A DNA stretch of 64,000 nt from Microbacterium sp. 2FI (GTDB lineage Bacteria > Actinomycetota > Actinomycetes > Actinomycetales > Microbacteriaceae), in the NCBI RefSeq assembly GCF_005502885.1, contig NZ_SCMR01000015.1:1-64000 (forward strand), given 5' to 3'. The notes under the pieces were generated by a model. That model was not told where the DNA came from, ran no database searches, and saw nothing but the letters and a program-made list of their open reading frames with translations. A program made the position numbers and the translations under genes. Shown here piece after piece: positions 53,037-60,814 of this stretch (the stretch's first letter is position 1; each line of letters begins with the position of its first letter).

Positions 53037-54040
53037 GGAACCGCGGCAGAGAAGGCCTTCGCGCGGTAGCCGTCGATCCTCTCGGCATCCCACTGCTCGC
53101 TCTCGTCAGCCCCCTCCCACACGCAGTCCAGCTTGCCCGTCGTCACCGTCGTGATGTGCTTGCTCGTGCCGTGCACGATGCTCGCATACGCGACGCCGAC
53201 AGGAATGTGGGTGAACGTGCCCGGCGTCATCTCGACGACGCCGTTGGCACTGATCAGCAGCCGGGTTCCTTCGACCTGGTACTGCACCTCGTCGACGTTC
53301 CGCCGACGCGTGTACACCGTGCCGTCACTGTCGGTGATACCGATGATCCCGATCGCATGGTGCTCACCACGCCAGATCCACTGCGTCTCCTCCGACGTCA
53401 CTTCAGACGAGAGGACCTTGAGTCGCTCGGTCTCGGTGTAGCCCTGCTCGAGGATGAGCTGCTCGTCCGACAGCTGCACCGCTCGGTCGCAATGCCGGCC
53501 GCCGAGACAGTCCGTGTGCACCTCGTTCACGATGTCCGGCTTCCACCCTTCGAAAGGAGGAATCAGCACCTCGCTGGTGCGCACCACCTCACCCACGTCG
53601 TCGAGCGGCGTCGGGAAGTACCAGAGGATGTGACTGGCTCGTCGCCCATAGTTGTCATGGGCGACGCCGACCGGGATGCGCACGAAGTCCCCGTCGGTCA
53701 GTTCGACCGTCCCGTACTCCGTCATCAGGGTGCGGCCGCCCCGAATCTGGTACGACATCTCGTCGACGTCGAGGTTGCGGTGATACATCGGCTGCCGGAA
53801 GTTCATCTGCATCCACTCGATCCGCCCCGTCTCTCCTTCCCACAGGATGCGGGGGGGGATGAAGGCGCCGTCCTGGTACGCCTGATCGAAGCGCACGATC
53901 TTGAGTGGCGGGATCGGGTCCCATGACACCCCCGGCATCTTCGGGACCGCGCGGGAGAGCAGCTCGCCCTCATCGCGTTTGAAGACCCGCGCCGGCCGGT
54001 CGAACGGAAAGACCTCGAAGTGCTCGGTAACGATGCCCAT
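53033..54040 (-). CDS. Bicupin protein, dioxygenase-like (homogentisate-dioxygenase-like pattern)
   Basis: 335 residues with two cupin units. The first has H87-x-N89...E94 (YHRNLDVDEMSY) and H128 (VGVAHDN), a possible metal site where the second His of the usual HxH is Asn. The second has TRRRNVDEVQY and VGVAYAS, so its ligands are lost. Family could be homogentisate dioxygenase-like or quercetinase-like. MGIVTEHF start at 54040 has GAGAGG upstream. Lies between the alcohol dehydrogenase and the aldolase, 23 bases after the former. Confidence 0.68.
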   Translation of the reverse strand: MGIVTEHFEVFPFDRPARVFKRDEGELLSRAVPKMPGVSWDPIPPLKIVRFDQAYQDGAFIPPRILWEGETGRIEWMQMNFRQPMYHRNLDVDEMSYQIRGGRTLMTEYGTVELTDGDFVRIPVGVAHDNYGRRASHILWYFPTPLDDVGEVVRTSEVLIPPFEGWKPDIVNEVHTDCLGGRHCDRAVQLSDEQLILEQGYTETERLKVLSSEVTSEETQWIWRGEHHAIGIIGITDSDGTVYTRRRNVDEVQYQVEGTRLLISANGVVEMTPGTFTHIPVGVAYASIVHGTSKHITTVTTGKLDCVWEGADESEQWDAERIDGYRAKAFSAAVP

Positions 54041-54063
54041 GGAATCGCCTCTCTGTCGTGTTG

Positions 54064-55176
54064 TCAGGAGTCGACGCCGAGGGCGTCGGCCGAAGTAAGC
54101 TCTGGACGGACGACGGCCATCCACATCGGTTCCGCGCGCGAGCTGAAGTTATCGCGCGCCACTGCCGCCTCATCGAGCGCGAGGCGGTGCGTGATCAGGC
54201 GCGAGTACCGCTGGGGGTCCGCGCTGAGCAGTCGGATAGCGTCGTGCGCATCCTTCCGTGTGCCGTTGCGGGTGCCGATGAATGAGATGCAGTTGACGGA
54301 GAACGCCGCCGGCGGGATCACGAGGGGCTCCGGGTTCACGCCCATGTGGACGATTCGTCCGCCCACACGCACTCCCCCGAAGATGAACGATGTTCCCCGA
54401 CCACCCGGCAGATAGTCGATGGCCGCGTGCGCACCCTGCGGCGCGATGGCCCGGATGCGCCCGGCGACCGTCTGCGGACCGTCGTCATCCTGGAGCGCGA
54501 CGGTTCGGATGAGATCGGGGTCCAGCTGCTCGACCTCAGCGAGGCGGTCCGCGTCACGCCCGACGGCGATGATCCGATGCACGCCGAACTCATGTGCGAG
54601 AGCGATGGTCGCCACGCCCATGGCGCCGGTTGCGGCGGTGACGATCAGGGTCGCGCCCTTGTCGAGGTCGGCAAGCTTGTACGCCCGGATGGCGTTCGCG
54701 AAGTCGTGCACCTTCGCCCCGAGCTCGAAATCGAGATTGTCGGGCAGGAGATCGAGGTTCGCCACTGGCACGACGACGAGTTCCGCCAGACCACCGTTGT
54801 GGAACCGCTGGTACCGCCCCATCGCCTCAGGTCCGAAGACGGCGTGGCCGATCATCGCGTTCTGAGCGCACATCATCTCGCGGTCGGTCGTGCAGTAGTC
54901 GCACGCGCCGCACGACAGCAGCGGATGCACGCGCACGCGATGGCCCAGCAGGCCCTCCCGCTCGGGGTCGCCCACCGACTCCACCGTGCCCGAGATCTCG
55001 TGGCCGAGGATGGTCGGCAGAATGGGAACTGCGCCCATGCGCAGCAGATTGAACGCGCCCGGGGCGAGCCCGGCGGCTGCCACACGCACGACTGCCTCAC
55101 CGCGCTGCGCGACGGGGTCGGGCACGTTCCCGACTTTCAGCGTTCCTTGCTGATCGATTACCTCTGATGCCAACAT
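54064..55176 (-). CDS. MDR/alcohol dehydrogenase-like protein lacking the catalytic Cys
   Basis: 370 residues of the zinc-alcohol-dehydrogenase fold. The structural zinc lobe CGACDYCTTDREMMC and LGHEISG are present, but the position of the usual catalytic Cys (GVCHTD) reads LAPGAFN, so one zinc ligand is absent. NAD(P) motif TAATGAMGVATIAL is quinone-reductase-like. It may be a reductase or a changed dehydrogenase. Start shares a base with the TAXI-like stop (TGATG). Confidence 0.8.
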   Translation of the reverse strand: MLASEVIDQQGTLKVGNVPDPVAQRGEAVVRVAAAGLAPGAFNLLRMGAVPILPTILGHEISGTVESVGDPEREGLLGHRVRVHPLLSCGACDYCTTDREMMCAQNAMIGHAVFGPEAMGRYQRFHNGGLAELVVVPVANLDLLPDNLDFELGAKVHDFANAIRAYKLADLDKGATLIVTAATGAMGVATIALAHEFGVHRIIAVGRDADRLAEVEQLDPDLIRTVALQDDDGPQTVAGRIRAIAPQGAHAAIDYLPGGRGTSFIFGGVRVGGRIVHMGVNPEPLVIPPAAFSVNCISFIGTRNGTRKDAHDAIRLLSADPQRYSRLITHRLALDEAAVARDNFSSRAEPMWMAVVRPELTSADALGVDS

Positions 55177-56144
55177 CAGCTCACCTCCGCGTGAGTACTT
55201 GCGCTTTCATAGGCCCGCTCCACCGCCGGATGCAACGGGATGGATGTCATTCCGGCGACCCGATAGTCGATCGGGTATCGCAGTGGGGAGTAGTCGACGG
55301 GAAGATGCCGGTAGCCGCGAGCGAGCGCTTCGCCGCCGTGGATGAAGGCATCCGCCAAGAGTGCGGCGGTCTCGTCGTCGAGATCGGCCGTGGTCGCACA
55401 GATCCAATCCGAATAGTCGAGGCCGACGACGGGATAGTCCTGGCTGGGGAAGTACCCCGGCGGAATCTCGATCACCCCGAGCCCCCACCGGTCCTCGATA
55501 CGACGCGCCTCGTCAGGCGTCAGCGAGATGAACCGGACATCCTGCTCGCGGGCAAGGGCCTGCCAGTCAGGAGTCATGATGGCTTCGGAGACCATGAGGT
55601 CCGCCCGGCCCTCGCGAAGGTCGTCGATGACGTCGAACGGCTGCTCGTGCCGCGTCACGGTGCCGCCGCGACGCACGATCTCATCGAGATCGACTCCACC
55701 GGCGTCGAGCACGAGGTCGCCGCCGAAGCCCATGAAACCGTCGGGGTCGTTCACACCCACAGACACCCTGAGCGGACCGGGATGCGCCGCAACGTCGGCG
55801 AGCGTCCGCAGGCCGCTGTCCGCCCGCGCCACCGGGAGCATCGCGTCGCGATGCGGCAGCGCACCGACGGCGACGAGATTCTCGATCGCTCTGCCCTCGA
55901 AGGGCCCGCGCCCGTCCCGCGCCAGGCGGGCGAAGGCGGCCGGAGTCGCGAATGCGACATCGACCTGGCCGGCACCGAGCGCGCTCAGGTTGTCGCCCAT
56001 TCCGCGGCCCGTGTGGATCTCACTCAAGCGGTGGTCGGCGGTGTGGTCCCACACCCACTGCGAGAGCCATCCCGAAGCCCGGAGCAGATTCGCCCCACCC
56101 CAATCCGCGCGGAATTTCAGCGGTTCACGGCTTTCGATGCCCAT
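55176..56144 (-). CDS. TAXI-like solute-binding protein without signal peptide
   Basis: 322 residues. The body follows TAXI/TRAP-type receptor proteins (IHTGRGMGDNLSALGAGQVDVAFATPAAFARLA, RVSVGVNDPDGFMGFGGDLVL, DYPVVGLDYSDWICATTAD). It starts MGIESREPLKFRADW with no hydrophobic leader, so it should stay in the cytoplasm. AAGGAGA precedes the ATG. No TRAP membrane genes are present. It may be a cytosolic sensor or an enzyme built on this fold. First gene of the aldolase/bicupin operon. Confidence 0.68.
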   Translation of the reverse strand: MGIESREPLKFRADWGGANLLRASGWLSQWVWDHTADHRLSEIHTGRGMGDNLSALGAGQVDVAFATPAAFARLARDGRGPFEGRAIENLVAVGALPHRDAMLPVARADSGLRTLADVAAHPGPLRVSVGVNDPDGFMGFGGDLVLDAGGVDLDEIVRRGGTVTRHEQPFDVIDDLREGRADLMVSEAIMTPDWQALAREQDVRFISLTPDEARRIEDRWGLGVIEIPPGYFPSQDYPVVGLDYSDWICATTADLDDETAALLADAFIHGGEALARGYRHLPVDYSPLRYPIDYRVAGMTSIPLHPAVERAYESASTHAEVS

Positions 56145-56160
56145 GCAGTCTCCTTCGACA

Positions 56161-56189
56161 GTCCTACTATACACGCCTAGCGTCCTGAT
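56161..56189 (-). promoter_or_regulatory. GTCCTG operator region D with promoter (TAXI-like operon)
   Basis: GTCCTACTATACA at 56161 and GTCCTGAT at 56182 keep the 21-base repeat spacing seen in regions A and B. On the minus strand TATAGT sits directly before the AGGAC half-site, with the other TCAGGAC half 17 bases upstream of the -10 box. Bound repressor would block the promoter. Confidence 0.68.
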
Positions 56190-56291
56190 AAACGGGACGA
56201 TGCGCACCACCAGTGCAACGCGAGCGCGCGGATCAGCCCGACCCGTCACCGAGTGGTGCGTGGGCGGGGAGCCGCGGGTCAGCGGCGGCAC

Positions 56292-56873
56292 TCAGCTCGG
56301 CGCGGGCCGATCGAGCGCGGGAATCAGCACACGTTCGATGAAGGCCGCCTGGTCGGCCGCAGACAGGCGCCCCCGCTCGATGACATACCTCACGAGCACC
56401 TTCCCCATGACGAGCTCGAAGAGCTCCTCTCCCGAGGAGTCGGCCGCCGCCTCCCCGGCAGCGATCGCGCGCGCCACGATGTGGCTGCAGTCCTGGCGCC
56501 GCGGCTCCAGCGCCGTGCCGTGGAACGCCTCCGCGAGCACTGGCTCGTTCTCTGCCGCGATCAAGACGCTCATGAAGACCGTCAGGCTCTCGTTCTCCGC
56601 GAACTGCACGAAGAGGGCCACGAGACTCGCCAGATCCTCTCGCAGGTCGGAACCCGCCGGCAGCAGCCGCGGCAGATCGCCCGAGCGGGCATTCAGTGCC
56701 GCCGCCACGAGCGTGGCCTTGTCCGGCCATCGGGAGTAGATGGTGGCCTTGCTGGTGCGCGCACGCGCCGCGACCGCATCGATCGTCAGCCGTTCGTAGC
56801 CGTTCTCCCCGAGGAGTTCGAGGACGACGCGAAGGATCGACAGTTCGCGTTCTCGTCCGCGCGGCTGCACCAT
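56292..56873 (-). CDS. TetR-family transcriptional regulator
   Basis: 193 residues. N-terminal HTH LTIDAVAARARTSKATIYSRWPDKATLVAAAL at 29-60, then an all-helical effector domain with Asp/Glu-rich loops. Last gene of the operon with PPOX-like and [2Fe-2S] ferredoxin genes, 76 bases after the latter. A GTACG-N4-CGTAC palindrome before that operon (57890) and again at 60797 is its likely site. The ligand is probably an aglycone or phenolic. Confidence 0.88.
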   Translation of the reverse strand: MVQPRGRERELSILRVVLELLGENGYERLTIDAVAARARTSKATIYSRWPDKATLVAAALNARSGDLPRLLPAGSDLREDLASLVALFVQFAENESLTVFMSVLIAAENEPVLAEAFHGTALEPRRQDCSHIVARAIAAGEAAADSSGEELFELVMGKVLVRYVIERGRLSAADQAAFIERVLIPALDRPAPS

Positions 56874-56949
56874 GGCGCTCCCATTCTGTCGCGGCCCTCA
56901 CTGCCCGCGAACTACGAGGGAGACCGACTGAAGTCACGATACCTATTTG

Positions 56950-57282
56950 CTACGCCTGATCGCGCGGCACGCTCACCGTCAGGCCGTCGAGATCCGACTG
57001 CAGCGTGATCTGGCAGGAGAGGCGGCTGCGGTCGTCGGGATCGATGGCGATCTCGAGCATTCCCGCTTCCATGTCATCCATGGGTCGTAGCCGGTCCAGC
57101 CACTCGCGATCCACATAGCAGTGACACGTCGAACAGGCGGCCATTCCCCCGCACTCGGCGATGATTCCCGGCACATTGAGAATCTGCGCGGCGCGCATCA
57201 GAGAGTTGCCGATCTCGACTTCTCCCCTGATGGTCGCGCCGTCCGATTCCGTGAACGTGACGGTGATCGACTCGCCGCTCAC
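56950..57282 (-). CDS. [2Fe-2S] ferredoxin, adrenodoxin/putidaredoxin type
   Basis: 110 residues. Cluster cysteines ECGGMAACSTCHCYV give C-x5-C-x2-C and the fourth is LSCQI near 90. This type serves P450s or Rieske oxygenases. GTG start overlaps the PPOX-like stop as GTGA. No oxygenase is adjacent. The ferredoxin reductase at 60815 shares its operator and is the likely electron donor. Confidence 0.88.
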   Translation of the reverse strand: MSGESITVTFTESDGATIRGEVEIGNSLMRAAQILNVPGIIAECGGMAACSTCHCYVDREWLDRLRPMDDMEAGMLEIAIDPDDRSRLSCQITLQSDLDGLTVSVPRDQA

Positions 57283-57830
57283 CGCGGCGCCGTCGAGTAG
57301 GGGGTCACCTCTGCGACGTGCTCGTGGTCAGGGGTGAACACGACGTCCTGGCGCCACATCATCCGCACGCGATTGTCGTTCCACATTGCCGAGATCGGGT
57401 CGATCCGGAAGAAGACCTGACGCAGTTCGACGCCCTCGCGGCGGAAGTTGTCGAACATGGTCGAATCCTTGAGCCAGTCGAACTGCTCACCGCACAGCGC
57501 GATGGCCCGCTCGATCTCGGCCTGGTCCTCCAAGAAGGTCACGACGCCGCTCACCTGGATTGCCCGTAGCTTCATCCGGTCGTAGAAGCCACCCGGGGGC
57601 TGGTACGCCAGCGTGTAGCTCACTCGGGGATCGCTCTTCATCGCCTCGTACTTGCGGGTGTAGACGAAGGTGTGGCAGTACACCGAGAGGCCGTCACCCG
57701 CGAAGTGCATGGTCGCGACATGCGGCGATCCGTCGGCGAGAGTGACGGCGAGCGCGCCCACCTCTTCGATGCGCAGCAGCTCTGCGATTTCCGCTTCGAT
57801 CTCGTCCGTCGTCGGCGCCGTTGCAGCCAT
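57279..57830 (-). CDS. Pyridoxamine 5'-phosphate oxidase-family (split-barrel flavin-binding) protein
   Basis: 183 residues with the split-barrel pattern IAELLRIEEVGALAVTLADGSPHVATMHF, VYCHTFVYTRKYEAMKSDPRVSYTL. Such proteins bind FMN, F420 or heme; no classical PNPOx residues can be assigned. The LREVF-type ending and length fit a general-stress or deazaflavin-like reductase. First gene of the operon with ferredoxin and TetR. It has an operator 60 bases upstream. Confidence 0.72.
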   Translation of the reverse strand: MAATAPTTDEIEAEIAELLRIEEVGALAVTLADGSPHVATMHFAGDGLSVYCHTFVYTRKYEAMKSDPRVSYTLAYQPPGGFYDRMKLRAIQVSGVVTFLEDQAEIERAIALCGEQFDWLKDSTMFDNFRREGVELRQVFFRIDPISAMWNDNRVRMMWRQDVVFTPDHEHVAEVTPYSTAPR

Positions 57831-57889
57831 GGGTCTTGCTCCACTTCCTTGGGGTTGCGCCGTTCACATGCCGGCGATCTTCAGTTACT

Positions 57890-57903
57890 GTACGAGTGCG
57901 TAC
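57890..57903. promoter_or_regulatory. TetR-type operator GTACG-N4-CGTAC (copy 1)
   Basis: Inverted repeat GTACG-AGTG-CGTAC flanked by T and G, in the gap between the GH3 end and the PPOX-like start. Copy 2 at 60797 shares TGTACGA...CGTACGCT. It lies 60 bases before the first codon of the operon that includes tetR, which suggests autoregulation. Confidence 0.68.
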
Positions 57904-57934
57904 GCTTTTTGGCAAGCGCGAGATGCGCGATCCC

Positions 57935-59761
57935 TTACGGCGTGCGCAGTCCGTGGCCGAACGAGAAGAGCGGGTCGCGCGTGTCGAAGGGGACGTCTTC
58001 CCGGCTCTCCTGCACGGCCGCCATACTGCGGGGCAGGTCGAAGGGCAGGCGTCCCACCGCCGCGGATTCGCCGAAGACCACGTCCATCAGCGCCCGAGCG
58101 CTCGCACCGTAGCTGCCCAGAAGAGCGCTCACCCCGTCCGCGAACGGCGTGAGGATCGCGGGCCGGTCCAGGAACACGTCCACCACCGTCGGGACCCGTG
58201 CGGCGACATCCTTCACGTGCGCCACCGTCCCGGCGGAGAACTCGAGCGAGCCCGCGTGGAAGAAGCGCTCGAAGATTCCTGGACGGTCCTCGAACGGCGC
58301 CTGCAGGCGCAGGACGGCGAGGTCGGCCAGGGACGGATCGTCGACCACCCGGCCGTATTCGGCGACGACGTCCGGATCGATCCCCTCGCTGTAGATCCGG
58401 ATGCCGCGGCGGGCGGGGAGCGTCGGCTGGGCGTCGCCTCCGCTTCGACCGATCGAGCGATTCGTCAGGACAGTCACCGACTTCCGTTGCGCGAGTTCTC
58501 CGCCCGCACGCGCCTCGGGCGAGCCGACGATCTCGTCCGCGGCAGCGGGATCCACGGTCGCCGCGTCGAACAGACCGAGGACGAACTTCTCACGCAGGAG
58601 TCGACGGACCGACTCGTCGATCCGGTCCTCGGTCACGGCACCGCTCTGCACGAGACTGACGAGCACGTCGGGAATGTGCTCGCCACCGAACTGGTCCACC
58701 CCGGCCTCGATCGCGATCCACATCCGGTCGGGCACGGAGCGGTCCTCGAGACCCCAGGCCCGCGCGGGGTGCACTTCGCCGGCGAGATGCCCGTCCGAGA
58801 GCAGTCCCCAGTCGGTGCACACGATCCCGTCGAACGAGTAGCGCTCCCGGAGCAGTGTCGTCACGACACTCTTGTTGAAGCCGAATCCGACTTCCTCCCA
58901 GTCGGTGCCGACGGGCATTCCGTAGTAGGGCATGACCTGACTGGCGCCGGCTTCGAACGCCGCCTCGAACGGCCGCAGGTGCAGTGCGGCCTGGTCGCCG
59001 GGATAGACCTGCTCGCGACCGTAGGCGAAGTGCGCGTCCTCGCCGTCCTTCTGCGGTCCCGCTCCCGGGAAATGCTTCACCATCGTCGCAACGGACCGGC
59101 TGCCGAGCTCGGAGCCCTGGAACCCCCGGATATAGGCGGCCGCGAGACGTGCGGTGAGCTCGGCGTCCTCGCCGAACGTGCCGATCTGTCGCGCCCACCG
59201 CGGCTCGGTGGCGAGATCGATCTGCGGGTGCAGCGCGACCCTGAGTCCAACGGCGAGGTACTCCTCGCGGGCGTAGCCGGCGAACTCCTCGACGAGGTCC
59301 TCGCTTCCGATCGCAGCGAGTCCGAGCGGCTCAGGCCACTGCGAGAACGATCCCGCCATGGCGGCGGTTCCGGGATTGTCGGTGAAGGAGTGGCGAGGAT
59401 CCGTGGACAGCGTGACCGGGATGCCGAGCCGCGTCGCGGCAGCAAGCTCCTGGAGCGCGTTGTGCCAGCGCGCGAGGGCCGACGGGGACCCTGCTGAGCC
59501 GAGCACATTAAAGTGGCTCATCGCCTTGTCGGCAATCATCTCGGTGACGGGTGGAAGCCCGAACGCTCCCCCGCCCACGTCCACGGCACCGCCTTCACCG
59601 GGCATCACCATGGTGTGGAACATCAAGCCGGCCTTCTCCTCCAACGTCATCTGAGACAGGAGGAGCTCGACGCGTTCATCGACGGGGCGAGTGGCATCGA
59701 AGTAACCGCGGTCGACCGCGACGTCGATTCCGTCCGCCGACGTGTCTACTGAGGTCGTCAT
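57935..59761 (-). CDS. Glycoside hydrolase family 3 (beta-glucosidase-like)
   Basis: 608 residues, no signal peptide. GH3 N-terminal barrel with RLGIPVTLSTDPRHSF, VKHFPGAG (conserved KHF) and nucleophile Asp in GIVCTDWGLLSD; the C-terminal part is a short alpha/beta domain ending in FSFGHGLRTP. ATG overlaps the nucleoside-hydrolase-like stop (ATGA). Cleaves terminal beta-glucose or similar inside the cell, so glycoside uptake must come first. Confidence 0.9.
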   Translation of the reverse strand: MTTSVDTSADGIDVAVDRGYFDATRPVDERVELLLSQMTLEEKAGLMFHTMVMPGEGGAVDVGGGAFGLPPVTEMIADKAMSHFNVLGSAGSPSALARWHNALQELAAATRLGIPVTLSTDPRHSFTDNPGTAAMAGSFSQWPEPLGLAAIGSEDLVEEFAGYAREEYLAVGLRVALHPQIDLATEPRWARQIGTFGEDAELTARLAAAYIRGFQGSELGSRSVATMVKHFPGAGPQKDGEDAHFAYGREQVYPGDQAALHLRPFEAAFEAGASQVMPYYGMPVGTDWEEVGFGFNKSVVTTLLRERYSFDGIVCTDWGLLSDGHLAGEVHPARAWGLEDRSVPDRMWIAIEAGVDQFGGEHIPDVLVSLVQSGAVTEDRIDESVRRLLREKFVLGLFDAATVDPAAADEIVGSPEARAGGELAQRKSVTVLTNRSIGRSGGDAQPTLPARRGIRIYSEGIDPDVVAEYGRVVDDPSLADLAVLRLQAPFEDRPGIFERFFHAGSLEFSAGTVAHVKDVAARVPTVVDVFLDRPAILTPFADGVSALLGSYGASARALMDVVFGESAAVGRLPFDLPRSMAAVQESREDVPFDTRDPLFSFGHGLRTP

Positions 59762-60693
59762 CGCGTCACCGTCTCGCTTCCATACGCCGCGAACTTGGCG
59801 AACATGTCTGCCAGCATCAATCGAGTGTCGAGCTGCACGAACAGTCGAACTTCGGGCAGATCGGGTCGAGCACCGTCGTATCGCCCATCCGCCGTGAGGA
59901 CCGGACGCGTGCGCCACTCCGAAGCGGAGGTCGCAGGGTCGGCCTCGAACGACGACTGGAGCGCGGTGAGCAGAACGAGCGGATTGTCGCCGAGGATGAA
60001 CGTTTCACCGAGATTCAGGTGGAACTGACCCTCGAGCATCTCCACGAACCCCTTGAGGCTGTCAACGAGGTGGCGGCCGAGTGCCCCGCCTGACCGCGCG
60101 CACGCGTCGAGTTCCGCCCACGACACCAGGCACTGGCCGTACGTCTGCTGGGGCACCTGCCACAGCGGGATCGGTGCGGCGAACACCACCTGCGCCGCGG
60201 CGAAGTCGATCATCACATTGAACTCGGGTCGGCCGTCTCCGGCATCCGGATCGGCATCGTAGGACTTGCCGCCGATCCACACGAGCGTGAGCCGTTCGGC
60301 AATTGCGGGTTCGTGAAGATAGGCGGTGGCGAGCTCGGTCAGGCCGCCGCCCGCTGCGTAATACAGCGGCAGCGTCGTGTCTTCGCGCATCGCCTCTTCG
60401 ATGATGGCCGCAGCGGCGGGGGACAGAGCTGGCGTGATCCCCTGCTCGAGACCCTCATCAGATCCGCGCACAACGGGAATGCGGGATCCGAGCAGCTCCA
60501 GAACGACACGGGCGGCCTCCACCCCGCGCGGGACGGCATCGACCGCGCCGGGCCCCATCATCGCCGGGAGACGCGAAGCGATGACGAAGGGGATCTCGAC
60601 CGAGGGCGAAAGCACATGATGCGCGAGCTGGAACAGCCCGTCGGGATCTCCGACGTAGTCGTTGTCGACGATGACGCGTGCTCGCACTGCCAT
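59758..60693 (-). CDS. Nucleoside-hydrolase-like protein
   Basis: 311 residues of the inosine/uridine-preferring nucleoside hydrolase fold. The N-terminal calcium motif reads DNDYVGDPDG instead of DxDxGxDD, a change seen in a subgroup of uncertain substrate. TLVWIGGKSYDADPDAGDGRPEFNVMID holds the central NVxxD-type part. Start 60693 has GAGGAGG upstream. Coupled to GH3, so it may cleave a non-nucleoside N- or O-glycoside. Confidence 0.75.
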   Translation of the reverse strand: MAVRARVIVDNDYVGDPDGLFQLAHHVLSPSVEIPFVIASRLPAMMGPGAVDAVPRGVEAARVVLELLGSRIPVVRGSDEGLEQGITPALSPAAAAIIEEAMREDTTLPLYYAAGGGLTELATAYLHEPAIAERLTLVWIGGKSYDADPDAGDGRPEFNVMIDFAAAQVVFAAPIPLWQVPQQTYGQCLVSWAELDACARSGGALGRHLVDSLKGFVEMLEGQFHLNLGETFILGDNPLVLLTALQSSFEADPATSASEWRTRPVLTADGRYDGARPDLPEVRLFVQLDTRLMLADMFAKFAAYGSETVTR

Positions 60694-60796
60694 GGGGGCC
60701 TCCTCGATTGCATGACTCATGGATTCATCGCGCAGCGAGAGACCGTGCGCCCGAGCTGACTCGGCCGCAGACTCGCGTCTATGCGACTCAATAAGT

Positions 60797-60810
60797 GTAC
60801 GATATCGTAC
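60797..60810. promoter_or_regulatory. TetR-type operator GTACG-N4-CGTAC (copy 2)
   Basis: Perfect palindrome GTACGATATCGTAC just four bases before the ferredoxin reductase ATG and in the gap to the divergent nucleoside-hydrolase-like/GH3 operon. Binding here would block both. Confidence 0.75.
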
Positions 60811-60814
60811 GCTC

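Noticed and set aside
57821..59497. Plus-strand open frame opposite GH3
   Set aside because: Same third-position GC effect; no recognisable motif, and it runs through the TetR operator and antisense to a good GH3 protein.
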